From Pseudomonas sp. Leaf48 (lineage in GTDB: Bacteria; Pseudomonadota; Gammaproteobacteria; Pseudomonadales; Pseudomonadaceae): 64,000 nt of DNA. Shown here one piece after another: positions 26,221-34,121 of this stretch (positions within the stretch are counted from its first letter, which is position 1; each line of letters starts with the position of its first letter). The notes under the pieces are model-generated. The model had not been told where the DNA came from, did no database searches, and worked only from the letters and a program-made list of their open reading frames with translations. The DNA lies in assembly GCF_001421885.1 (NCBI RefSeq), contig NZ_LMLH01000012.1, positions 1 through 64,000 of the forward strand, written 5' to 3'. Both the position numbers and the translations under genes were made by a program.

Positions 26221-26310
26221 GGAGAGATGCCAGAGTGGCCGAATGGGACGGATTCGAAATCCGTTGTACCTTCACCGGTACCTAGGGTTCGAATCCCTAT
26301 CTCTCCGCCA
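26221..26310 (+). tRNA. tRNA-Ser(CGA)
   Basis: This 90-base tRNA has an acceptor stem GGAGAGA/TCTCTCC, a D-arm with GCCGAATGGGAC, the anticodon loop TTCGAAA (anticodon CGA, reading UCG), a long variable arm (GTACCTTCACCGGTAC) typical of Ser, and a T-loop GGTTCGAATCCC. The terminal CCA (26308-26310) is encoded. It follows purC, as in other pseudomonads. Confidence 0.97.
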
Positions 26311-26325
26311 TTATTGAATAAGACT

Positions 26326-26364
26326 AAGCCCCTGTAATCGTTAGCGATTACAGGGGCTTTTTCG
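26326..26364 (+). terminator. Rho-independent terminator after tRNA-Ser
   Basis: The near-perfect stem AAGCCCCTGTAATCG/CGATTACAGGGGCTTT (26326-26340, 26345-26360) with a short loop and T-run ends the tRNA transcript. Confidence 0.9.
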
Positions 26365-26416
26365 TTTCCGTCGTATTATTTAGGGTGTTTTTAGGGCATA
26401 AACCTCGCCGTGTTGC

Positions 26417-26444
26417 CGCTCTAGCCCGCTCTAGCCCGCTCTAA
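26417..26444 (+). repeat. Short tandem repeat, 3 x CCGCTCTAG
   Basis: Three near-perfect copies of a 10-base unit (GCTCTAGCCC) follow the tRNA-Ser terminator. They lie at the edge of the accessory region. Their role is unknown; slippage or an integration scar are possible. Confidence 0.6.
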
Positions 26445-26495
26445 ACCCCAACGTTTCGTCACGACGATAAGGGCGTGTTCTGTGAGGGACTAAGG

Positions 26496-26805
26496 ATGAT
26501 CTGCATTAAACGTCATCTCATGGTGCCTTACACCGCCGACGTGAGCGATTTCCGCTACTGGAATTCTCCGGAGCTTTCGCAGGCATCGGGCTTTTTTCGA
26601 ATAAATGAAGGAGAGCTTTGAGGTCCTTTATGTGGAGTTGGCTGAAGGGCCACGTATGATGTTGATCGGACTGCACCCACGTATGGCGGGCCGTCCCGGG
26701 CGGGTAAGGGCGATCAAGCAATTTATCGCGTTTGCCAAGCAATATGGAGATGTGTGGTTTCCTGCGCGCGAAGAAATCGCCCGTGCCTGGCTGAACGAAC
26801 TTGAT
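26496..26805 (+). pseudogene. Polysaccharide deacetylase (PuuE/allantoinase-like) fragment, frameshifted
   Basis: Two frames together resemble the C-terminal third of a NodB-type polysaccharide deacetylase. Frame one gives HLMVPYTADVSDFRYWNSPE up to a TGA at 26619. After a shift near 26601-26605, frame two gives MKESFEVLY, then PRMMLIGLHPRMAGRPGR and DVWFPAREEIARAW, which is where such proteins end. The N-terminal catalytic half is missing upstream. The sense of both parts, in order and adjacent, argues for decay rather than chance. It lies beside other hydrolase genes and may have been part of the same pathway. A sequencing error could explain the shift but not the missing half. Confidence 0.6.
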
Positions 26806-27143
26806 GGACTGCCGAACGACCACTTTTGGCCGATTGCATTCTGTCCCGGTGGGCGGCAAGCGACCCTTATCTTCAACAAAATCGCCCGATTCGCCTTGAG
26901 TTTGTTCAATTGTCACGACAACAAAATTTCGCCATTAACCGAACGTAGCGCTTTACCCATTAGATGACCGAATCATCCGTTCGCGACTTCCAAATCCGCC
27001 AGACAGGGCAGCATCGCTGCACAAGAGCTTACTCGGCGATGCAAATCCGAGCGGTTATTCCTGAAATCTCGTTCATAAAATCCTTGATGGCGAAATTTTG
27101 ATACTACACGTCGAGTTGGCGGGAGCGACGAAGCGCTGACGGA
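26806..27143. other. No supported gene; decayed spacer
   Basis: The sequence after the deacetylase remnant stays open to 26967 but has no recognisable homology. It appears less GC-rich than the flanking core. I see no RNA gene, only the 5' region of the amidohydrolase from about 27143. Confidence 0.3.
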
Positions 27144-27180
27144 GATTATTGTTTTCGCACAGAAGCAGGAAACAATAATC
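27144..27180 (+). promoter_or_regulatory. Leader hairpin with Hfq/Crc-type motif before the amidohydrolase
   Basis: GATTATTGTTT (27144-27154) and AAACAATAATC (27170-27180) are exact reverse complements, separated by 15 bases that include the AGCAGGA ribosome site. The right arm touches the ATG at 27181 and contains AACAATAA (27171-27178), an AANAANAA match. The RNA could fold to hide the start region and/or bind Hfq-Crc. As DNA it could also be an operator for a dimeric repressor. Function is inferred. Confidence 0.55.
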
Positions 27181-28074
27181 ATGCTGCCGTCGACCAAAAG
27201 AATAGATTGCCACGTTCATTTTTATACTTCGGAAGATCTTCGTCGGGTGGCCGGTTCGTTGCCTTATACGTTACCTGAGCCGCATCCGCTGACTGCTTAT
27301 TTGGATAGGTTGATAGATGCCGGAGTTGCACCGACGCTCATCAATAATGTTCATCTAAGTATCCTGCCGGATTCAGAAAACGTGTTCGCTTCCTTTGAGG
27401 AGCTCAAGAAACTCCAGGCAGTAGACCCGCAGCGCTATGGGGGGGTCGAACTGGTGGGCACGATCAAGGCGGAGCCTGCTTATGCCACTCTGCAGCGTCT
27501 CTCGCACCCGCAGGTGATTGGCGCTCGAATCGTGCTGCATGATGCAAGACCTGAAACGGTTTCTGATACGCGGTTCAGTGATGGGCAATGGTCGGCATTT
27601 TATGCCCGCCTGTTCCCGCACCAGCATCTGCACATTTACGCGAAGGAAGCCGAGACGAATCTGCGCGTATTGCGCCAGATCCCTCGCGATGTACGGGTCA
27701 TCATCGATCATCTAGGCACCTGTCACTGCGAGCGTGACATTACAGAACCGGCTTACATCGCGCTACTCGCTGAAGCGAGAGAGCGAGGCAACGTGTGGTT
27801 CAAAGGTCCCGGCTATCGCACTTCAGTTCACCCCGAGGAAACCGCTCGTTTCGTGACGCAGATTGTTCGCGCGGTTGGCGCGGGAAAGATACTTCTGAGC
27901 GCCACCGATGCACCTCATGTCGGTACTGACAACCAGGGTGTGCCGTATTCCGATCTTTTTGATTTGAGCAAGGCCTTCAACTTTGTTGATGCCGTTGCAA
28001 ATCATGTTTCTAAAGAAACCCGAATTCCTGTTGGCCAACTTCTGCGAAGAGCATCTGGCCAATTGGTAAGTTGA
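27181..28074 (+). CDS. Amidohydrolase family (TIM-barrel metal-dependent hydrolase)
   Basis: This is a 297-residue amidohydrolase of the PF04909-type group, which includes lactonases and decarboxylases. Metal ligands are visible as HVH in RIDCHVHFYT, His in VIIDHLGTCH, and Asp in LLSATDAPHVG near the C-terminus. The substrate cannot be named. A hairpin with an AANAANAA motif sits directly before its ATG. It begins the catabolic locus ahead of an alpha/beta-hydrolase, a GlxA-type regulator and an OpuB-type importer. Codon use looks less biased to GC than in the flanking core genes, consistent with later acquisition. Confidence 0.8.
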   Translation: MLPSTKRIDCHVHFYTSEDLRRVAGSLPYTLPEPHPLTAYLDRLIDAGVAPTLINNVHLSILPDSENVFASFEELKKLQAVDPQRYGGVELVGTIKAEPAYATLQRLSHPQVIGARIVLHDARPETVSDTRFSDGQWSAFYARLFPHQHLHIYAKEAETNLRVLRQIPRDVRVIIDHLGTCHCERDITEPAYIALLAEARERGNVWFKGPGYRTSVHPEETARFVTQIVRAVGAGKILLSATDAPHVGTDNQGVPYSDLFDLSKAFNFVDAVANHVSKETRIPVGQLLRRASGQLVS

Positions 28075-28109
28075 TCTCCGCCCACGCTCCCACTTCGAGA
28101 TATCTAGCG

Positions 28110-29084
28110 ATGACGAACATTACAACAAAAGACATCAACTTCACCGTCAAGTATGGCGATGAAACCCTGAGCCTCAAAGGCACTGTTTTTCAGCCAGAAC
28201 AACTCGACGCCGCGTCGCAAAAACTGCCACCGGTCATCTTCAACTCCGGCTTCACCGGCGGGGTCACGATGTACGGCCAACTATTCGGTCGCGCCCTGGC
28301 AGGCCTGGGCTATCGCGTCATGACCTACGACGTGGCCGGCTTTTTTTCCAACAAGCACATCCGAAATACCCTCGAGTCTGGTGACAAGGTCATCACCAAC
28401 GTCATCCTGGAAGACCAGAAAGATGAAGTGCTCGGTGCCGTTGAATGGGCGCGCGAGAATTTCGGTGAGATGCCGGTGGTCGCATCGTGGGCGATGGGCT
28501 CGGTGGCAAGCCTCGGTGCAGTGGCTGAACTGGCTGCGGCCGGCGGTGAGCAGATCCGCTTCTGGGTACCCATGAGCTATACCAACATCCGTAAACTGCA
28601 ATCCTTGCGAGCTGATCAGGCAGCAGCTGACGCGGCCATCCTGCAACTCGCGGATGACGCGCCGATCCCTCCATTCGACACCGGCACTGATGCGACCCGT
28701 CTCGGTTACTACCCGCTGGACCCTGAAACTCAGGCGTATGTTGATCAGCAACTGGGTGGCTACACTGAAGCAGGCGGAGCGGACCGTTGGCCGGGCTGCA
28801 CCTACGTGACGGCGAAGTCCTACAAGTCCTATGTGGCGTATGACCCTGAGCAGTCCATCGAGGGTGCCAAAGGCTTCCCGCCTGCGCTGATCATCCACGG
28901 CGCCGACAACACCTTGCACATGCCGTCGGAGTCTGTGCGTCTGCATCAGAACTATCCGGGCGATGCCGGCCCGAACGCGCTGATCATTTCGCACATGCAA
29001 CACGGCCAGCAGAATCAGGTCGACAGCCCTGTGTTCGAGTCGATGATCCAGAGCATCGACGAAGCTATCCGCGCGCGCGGCTGA
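28110..29084 (+). CDS. Alpha/beta-hydrolase fold protein lacking the nucleophile Ser
   Basis: A 324-residue alpha/beta-hydrolase-like protein: the strand-loop NSGFTGGVTMYG for the oxyanion hole, the nucleophile elbow at about 126-131, and PALIIHGADNTLHMPSE with a candidate acid residue. In the elbow, where the family has G-x-S-x-G, this protein has S126-W-A128-M-G, so the nucleophile is Ala. A candidate His occurs in HMQHGQQNQ. It may be non-catalytic, or a neighbouring residue may serve. I chose the ATG at 28110 (MTNITTKD), since the open frame upstream is short and overlaps the amidohydrolase. A strong terminator follows. Confidence 0.75.
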   Translation: MTNITTKDINFTVKYGDETLSLKGTVFQPEQLDAASQKLPPVIFNSGFTGGVTMYGQLFGRALAGLGYRVMTYDVAGFFSNKHIRNTLESGDKVITNVILEDQKDEVLGAVEWARENFGEMPVVASWAMGSVASLGAVAELAAAGGEQIRFWVPMSYTNIRKLQSLRADQAAADAAILQLADDAPIPPFDTGTDATRLGYYPLDPETQAYVDQQLGGYTEAGGADRWPGCTYVTAKSYKSYVAYDPEQSIEGAKGFPPALIIHGADNTLHMPSESVRLHQNYPGDAGPNALIISHMQHGQQNQVDSPVFESMIQSIDEAIRARG

Positions 29085-29100
29085 TCCGCTCGTCACTCTC

Positions 29101-29140
29101 CTGCGAGACCTCGGGCGTCGAGGACTCGCAGCGTTTTTTT
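29101..29140 (+). terminator. Rho-independent terminator after the alpha/beta-hydrolase gene
   Basis: CTGCGAGACCTCG (29101-29113) pairs with CGAGGACTCGCAG (29119-29131); the stem has a single A-A mismatch and is followed by seven Ts. It ends the amidohydrolase-hydrolase transcript. Confidence 0.9.
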
Positions 29141-29333
29141 GCATCGTGGGGTGTATTCCTCCCGTCATTCTGATCGGTTGTAACGCTTCGGCATGGCTCG
29201 TTCACTGTCTCAACGATTCAATCTGGCTGAATGCGTGCCCAACCCCTAACATGGTGTGTCCAAAGCCACTCCCTCGGGCTGGCCTAAGCTGTTCACTTGA
29301 ACTGCTGGAACCAACCATGACAAGGACCCGGCG

Positions 29334-30341
29334 ATGACAGCCCCCAGTGAATCAGCGACGTCTGTGAATAGCTCCACAACCAAGCGAATTGGGCTGCTCA
29401 TTCTCCCTCAGTTCTCCATGATGGCCCTGGCAGGTGCCAGCGAGCCTCTGCGCGCGGCCAATCGACTTTCTGGCAAAGCGCTTTATGAGTGGAGCCTGCT
29501 TACGGAAACGGGTGGGCCGGTCAGCTCCAGCAGTGGTATCGAGATCCAGACCATACCAGTTGATCAGGCCCCGGAACTGGATCGTGTTTTTGTCCTGGCG
29601 AGCCTGGATATCGAGCGTCAGAAACCACCGAAAATGCTGCGCTTCCTGCAGCGTGCAGCGTCCCGCGGGATAACCGTAGGCGCACTGAGCACAGGTACGT
29701 TCATCCTCGCCCGCGCCGGGCTACTCGAAGGTAAGCGCTGCACCTTGCACTGGGAGTCCATCGGCCAGTTTTCGGAGGAATTCCCCACGATCGAAGTCAC
29801 CAAGGAGCTGTACGTCAATCATGGAAACCGTTGGACGTGTGCCGGGGGGACGGCGGCCATCGATCTTATGCTGGCGCAGATCGCGCTTGATTTCGGTAAC
29901 CAGCTTGCGGCGAACATCGCCGAGCAATTTCTGCACGCCAGGATAAGGGCACCGGAAGAGCATCAGCGGATGTCGATTCAGTGGCGGTTCGGCATTCACG
30001 ATCGCAGGCTGACGGCAGCCATCGCCTTCATGGAGGACAATCTGGAGAACATCGTCGGCATCGAAGAAATCGCCGACCGATGCAATCTGTCCCACCGCCA
30101 ACTTGAACGGCTGTGGCATCAGCACTTCGGCATGACGCCGAAGAAATTCTATCTAGAGCTCAGGTTGAGCGAAGCACGCCGGTTGCTCCGTGAGAGCGCC
30201 CAGCCCATTGCGTCCATAGCCTACAGCTGCGGGTTCGTCTCAGCGTCACACCTGGGTGCAGCTTACCGTCGTATCTGGGGATGTACGCCCGGTGAAGAGC
30301 GGCGGAAATTTGATGATGCTCACTCTGACTTCAGTCACTGA
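29334..30341 (+). CDS. GlxA-family transcriptional regulator (DJ-1/PfpI plus AraC HTH)
   Basis: A 335-residue regulator with an N-terminal DJ-1/PfpI-like sensor domain (about 15-185; RIGLLILPQFSMMALAGASEPLRAAN) and a C-terminal AraC-type double helix-turn-helix (about 225-325; IEEIADRCNLSHRQLERLWHQHFG, then IASIAYSCGFVSASHLGAAYRR). This is the architecture of GbdR, CdhR and ArgR-type activators, which control betaine, carnitine or amine catabolism in Pseudomonas. Its position before an OpuB-type importer suggests it controls the surrounding locus. The inducer is unknown. Confidence 0.88.
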   Translation: MTAPSESATSVNSSTTKRIGLLILPQFSMMALAGASEPLRAANRLSGKALYEWSLLTETGGPVSSSSGIEIQTIPVDQAPELDRVFVLASLDIERQKPPKMLRFLQRAASRGITVGALSTGTFILARAGLLEGKRCTLHWESIGQFSEEFPTIEVTKELYVNHGNRWTCAGGTAAIDLMLAQIALDFGNQLAANIAEQFLHARIRAPEEHQRMSIQWRFGIHDRRLTAAIAFMEDNLENIVGIEEIADRCNLSHRQLERLWHQHFGMTPKKFYLELRLSEARRLLRESAQPIASIAYSCGFVSASHLGAAYRRIWGCTPGEERRKFDDAHSDFSH

Positions 30342-30648
30342 AAGCATGGATCAACATACGCTAACCCCCTGAAAAACATCTGAGCCAATCCTCTCCTCAA
30401 AATCCCGTAGCAAGCTAATGACTCGGGCGAGCAGGTGGTGCGCTCTGGCCAACCTTGGTCATTTGGTGATCCCGCATACTCCCGTCTTCAATTGCCCCTA
30501 CGCTTTGCATCACACGTTGATTTGCTCCGAGACGTCGTTTTTTTGATAGAAATCGTCGAACTCGAATCTAAGAGGGCCTACGGTAGCGCGGTAATGTTTC
30601 TTACAGATCCGGCGCTCAATTCCAGATACGCGACCGATAAAAATAACA
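30342..30648. other. Leader region of the OpuB-type operon
   Basis: This gap of about 300 bases before the importer presumably contains its promoter and a GlxA-type binding site. I see no strong terminator or inverted repeat. The A-rich end holds the motif described separately. Confidence 0.3.
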
Positions 30649-30649
30649 A
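30642..30649 (+). promoter_or_regulatory. Candidate Hfq/Crc catabolite-activity motif before the OpuB permease
   Basis: AATAACAA fits AANAANAA and sits 23 bases before the ATG at 30673 (or touches the alternative ATG at 30649). Binding would block translation of the first importer gene. It is short and could be coincidence. Confidence 0.4.
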
Positions 30650-30672
30650 TGACTACAGAAGGCATAACAACC

Positions 30673-31362
30673 ATGGAAACCTTGAGTTTCATTCTGGAAA
30701 ACGTCGGGCTGATCAGTCTGCTACTCGGACAACACCTTCTCATCGTGGCGGTAGCGGTAGGTTTGGCAATTCTGACCGGCGTGCCTGTCGGGATCGCGAT
30801 CTCTCAGCACCCCAGAACACGTCGTTGGGTCCTGGCCTTCGCTGCCGTCCTGATGACTATTCCCTCTGCCGCGCTGTTCGGGCTGATGATTCCGGCCCTG
30901 TCGCTGATTGGCTATGGGATCGGCGTCGTACCGGCGGTCATTGCGCTGTTTCTCTACTCCCAATTGCCCATCATCCGAAACACCACCACCGCGATTTCCA
31001 ACATCGATCCTGCATTGCGCGAAGCGGCGATCGGGATGGGCATGTCGACCGGGCAACGATTGCGCAAGGTTGAACTGCCGATTGCGGTTCCGCTGATCAT
31101 GGCGGGCGTGAGGATGGCGACCGTCATCAACATCGGCATCGCAGCCATCGCGGCCTACATCGGTGCCGGCGGTTTGGGCAGTCTCATCATTCGCGGCATT
31201 GCGCAGTCGGATACCCGCCAGCTGTTGGCCGGCGCGATCGTCATCAGCGTCATCGCCATTGCGGCCGATTACGCGTTGTACGGCTTGCAGCGCCTCCTGA
31301 CGCCAAAAGGCTTGAACAAGAACAAAATGGCCACCGGCCAAATGAAGGAAGCGACGACGTGA
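30673..31362 (+). CDS. ABC transporter permease, OpuB/OsmW-type
   Basis: A 229-residue inner-membrane permease with five to six predicted helices. It has the BPD permease signature EAAIGMGMSTGQRLRKVELPIAVPLIMAG near residue 115, the loop that docks on the ATPase. It belongs to the quaternary-ammonium/osmoprotectant group (OpuB, OsmW/OsmY). Two in-frame ATGs exist: 30649 has no clear ribosome site, while 30673 has AGAAGG ten bases upstream and is preferred. Its stop overlaps the GTG start of the ATPase gene, so the two are coupled. Confidence 0.85.
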   Translation: METLSFILENVGLISLLLGQHLLIVAVAVGLAILTGVPVGIAISQHPRTRRWVLAFAAVLMTIPSAALFGLMIPALSLIGYGIGVVPAVIALFLYSQLPIIRNTTTAISNIDPALREAAIGMGMSTGQRLRKVELPIAVPLIMAGVRMATVINIGIAAIAAYIGAGGLGSLIIRGIAQSDTRQLLAGAIVISVIAIAADYALYGLQRLLTPKGLNKNKMATGQMKEATT

Positions 31363-32357
31363 TCCAGATCGAAAACCTGAACAAGCAATTCGGCTCAATC
31401 ACAGCAGTAGAAGATGTCTCATTCAATGTTGAAGAGGGGCAGATCTGCGTACTGCTTGGTCCGTCGGGCTGCGGTAAAACCACGACGCTGAAAATGATCA
31501 ACCGACTGATCACGCCAACCTCCGGCACGATCAGGATCGGTGGTCGCGACACGTCCGAACTGGACAGCGTCACCCTTAAACGCTCCATCGGCTATGTGAT
31601 CCAGCAAGTCGGCTTGTTCCCGAACATGACCGTCGAGGAAAACATCTGCGTCGTTCCGAATCTGTTGGGATGGGACAAAAGCAAAAGCCTAAAGCGCGCA
31701 GCGGAGTTGCTGGAAGTGGTCGCGCTGGATCCGTCCAAATTCCTCAAGCGCTACCCGTGTGAACTTTCCGGTGGTCAACAGCAACGCGTAGGCGTGGCCC
31801 GGGCCCTGGCAGCGGATCCGCCCGTCATGTTGATGGACGAGCCCTTTGGCGCGATCGACCCGATCAACCGGGAAGTGATCCAGGACGAGTTCATGCGCAT
31901 CCAGCGACTCGTCAACAAGACCGTACTGTTCGTCAGTCACGACATCGATGAAGCGGTGAAGATGGCGGACTGTGTCGCCCTGTTCCATAACGGAAAAATC
32001 CAGCAATTCGGCAGCTCGGATGATCTGCTGGCCCGGCCCAACAGCGAGTTCGTGGCGAACTTCATGGGCGGCGACCGCATCATGAAGCGTCTGCGTCTGC
32101 TGCGCGCGGTTGATGTGGCCACCAAGGTCCCGCCGCGGGAACACATGCAGATCGTCGGCGGCAACAGCGGTGTTACTTCGCAATCGCACCTGATCGTTAA
32201 ACCTGGGGATGACCTGCGTCAGGTGCTTTCGCAATTACTGGGTCGCGGCCAGGACTGGGCACTTTGCAACGACAGCGACGGACGCTTTATCGGCTATGTC
32301 CACCAAACCGACATTTTGGCGCGACTTGTTGAAAACATTACTCCGGTGGTGCACTGA
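31359..32357 (+). CDS. ABC transporter ATP-binding protein, OpuBA/OsmV-type
   Basis: A 332-residue ATPase. It has Walker A GPSGCGKTT, Q-loop, signature LSGGQQQRVGVARAL, Walker B VMLMDEPFGAID and the H-loop VSHDIDEA. The C-terminal 80 residues look like a CBS-type module (LIVKPGDDLRQVLSQLL ... FIGYVHQTDILARLV), as in osmoprotectant transporters, where it may sense ionic strength. The start is GTG at 31359, overlapping the previous TGA. It powers two permeases in a single transport unit. Confidence 0.9.
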   Translation: MIQIENLNKQFGSITAVEDVSFNVEEGQICVLLGPSGCGKTTTLKMINRLITPTSGTIRIGGRDTSELDSVTLKRSIGYVIQQVGLFPNMTVEENICVVPNLLGWDKSKSLKRAAELLEVVALDPSKFLKRYPCELSGGQQQRVGVARALAADPPVMLMDEPFGAIDPINREVIQDEFMRIQRLVNKTVLFVSHDIDEAVKMADCVALFHNGKIQQFGSSDDLLARPNSEFVANFMGGDRIMKRLRLLRAVDVATKVPPREHMQIVGGNSGVTSQSHLIVKPGDDLRQVLSQLLGRGQDWALCNDSDGRFIGYVHQTDILARLVENITPVVH

Positions 32358-32359
32358 CA

Positions 32360-33028
32360 ATGTCTGACTTACTGATCAGATTGTGGGAAGGGCTGCAGTT
32401 TTACTGGGGTGACATCAGCTACCTGACGGTCCAGCATCTGCAGATCGTGGCAGTCAGTGGGGCACTTGCCCTGATCATCGCGCTGCCGTTGGGCGTCTGG
32501 ATGAGCCGGCCGGCGAACCAGCGTTATGCCATGGCCAGCATGCAGGTCCTTAACGTAGGGCAGGCAATCCCTAAGCTCGCGTTGCTGGCGCTGGCCATGA
32601 GCTTCATTGGTGTCGGTAGCGGCGCGGCCATCATCGGGTTGTTTGTCGCGACGTTGTTGCCCGTGGCAGTCAACACCTATGAAGGCTTGCGCGCAGTGCC
32701 GCAGCACTTGCTTGAAGCCGCCGAAGCTATGGGTATGACGCCACGGGAAACGCTGTGGAAAGTTGAAATTCCGAACGCGATGAACGTGATTTTCGCGGGC
32801 ATCCGCACGGCGTTGGCGATCAACGTCGGTACTGCGCCGCTGGCCTTTTTGGTCGGTGGCGGCGGGCTGGGCGAGTTGATCTTTACCGGGATCGACTTGA
32901 ACGACTTCGGCATGATGTTGGCCGGTGCCGCAGCGACCGCGCTATTGGCGATTGCGGTCGATCTGGGCTGCGGCTTGATTCAAAACATTGCAGTGTCACG
33001 GGGCTTGAGGTTGACCGGGCGCGAATGA
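32360..33028 (+). CDS. ABC transporter permease, OpuB/OsmY-type (second)
   Basis: A 222-residue second permease of the same family, with the docking loop EAAEAMGMTPRETLWKVEIPNAMNVIFAG near residue 117. A two-permease heterodimer with one ATPase and one binding protein matches the OsmVWXY and OpuB layouts. It starts two bases after the ATPase stop. Confidence 0.88.
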   Translation: MSDLLIRLWEGLQFYWGDISYLTVQHLQIVAVSGALALIIALPLGVWMSRPANQRYAMASMQVLNVGQAIPKLALLALAMSFIGVGSGAAIIGLFVATLLPVAVNTYEGLRAVPQHLLEAAEAMGMTPRETLWKVEIPNAMNVIFAGIRTALAINVGTAPLAFLVGGGGLGELIFTGIDLNDFGMMLAGAAATALLAIAVDLGCGLIQNIAVSRGLRLTGRE

Positions 33029-33070
33029 ATCTGAAGACCATAGACAAAAATCAATAATATGAGGTGCACG

Positions 33071-33964
33071 ATGATTTATCGAATGCTAGCCAGTTTGATC
33101 TTTACCCTGAGTCTTGTTTCTGGCGTTGTAGGCAGTGCTTCTGCAAATAATACGATTGTGGTCGGCGGCAAGAAGTTTACCGAGCAGCAATTGGTTGCCG
33201 AGATGACCACTCAACTCCTGCGCGCCAATGGCTACAATGTCGACAAACGCCCTGACCTGGGTTCTTCCGTTCTGCGCGCAGCACAAGAGAATGGTCAGGT
33301 CGATGTGTATTGGGAATACACCGGCACTTCGCTGATTACTTACAATAAAGTTACGGACAAGCTCAGCCCTGACGAAACGTACAAAAAAATCAGCGAGCTT
33401 GATGCGCAGAAAGGCATCACCTGGTTGAACTCTTCCAAGGCCAACAACACCTACGCCTTTGCCATGCGCAAGGAAGAGGCACAGAAGGATGGAATCGTTT
33501 CGATCAGCGATCTTGCGAAGAATATCGAAACAGGCAAGTCCTATAAGTTTGCCTCCAATGCTGAATTCTTTTCCCGGCCTGATGGCCTGGGTCCTTTGCA
33601 AGAGACATACAAGTTTAAATTTGAGCGCAAGAACATCGTCCGCATGGACGGCGGGCTGACCTATCAGGCGCTTAGGGATGGGCAGGTCGATCTGGCCTTG
33701 GTCCTGTCGACGGATGGGCGGATTCCGGCCTTCGGCTTTGTGGTGCTCAAAGACGATAAAGGCTTCTTCCCCAGCTATGCGCTGACCCCGGTTATTCGCA
33801 CTGAGGTGTTTAAAGAAAATCCGAAGATCGGCGAGTTGCTCAACGCCCTGTCGTCCAAGCTGGATGACGACACCATCGCGGGCCTCAATTCCCGGGTCGA
33901 TGTCGGCCGTGAATCCATCGAAAGCGTGTCCAAGGAATTTCTGCAAAAGAGTCAGTTGCTGTAG
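33071..33964 (+). CDS. Substrate-binding protein, OpuBC/OsmX-type
   Basis: A 297-residue periplasmic binding protein of the OpuAC superfamily. A signal peptide covers about 1-25 (ending ASA). The mature start TIVVGGKKFTEQQLVAEM and the VYWEYTGTSLITYN motif are typical of choline/betaine-type receptors. I chose the ATG at 33071 because GAGGTG at 33061 provides the ribosome site; the ATG at 33059 lies over that site. The ligand is not predictable by eye: the aromatic cage residues cannot be aligned here. A terminator follows. Confidence 0.88.
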   Translation: MIYRMLASLIFTLSLVSGVVGSASANNTIVVGGKKFTEQQLVAEMTTQLLRANGYNVDKRPDLGSSVLRAAQENGQVDVYWEYTGTSLITYNKVTDKLSPDETYKKISELDAQKGITWLNSSKANNTYAFAMRKEEAQKDGIVSISDLAKNIETGKSYKFASNAEFFSRPDGLGPLQETYKFKFERKNIVRMDGGLTYQALRDGQVDLALVLSTDGRIPAFGFVVLKDDKGFFPSYALTPVIRTEVFKENPKIGELLNALSSKLDDDTIAGLNSRVDVGRESIESVSKEFLQKSQLL

Positions 33965-34012
33965 TTAATTCGCGGGGACGTTGAAGTCACCCGGTTTGAT
34001 CATGACTTTGCG

Positions 34013-34041
34013 GGCCAGCGCTCTTTAGCTGGCCTCTTTTT
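34013..34041 (+). terminator. Rho-independent terminator after the OpuB operon
   Basis: GGCCAGC (34013-34019) and GCTGGCC (34028-34034) flank an eight-base loop and are followed by TCTTTTT. This separates the importer operon from the amidase. Confidence 0.85.
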
Positions 34042-34121
34042 ATCCTGCGTAGTTATGACGCTCAGCCCAATCGCTTAGGGCGTGAGCTCATTCCGTTCGT
34101 CTGTACTTAGGGGAATTACCC

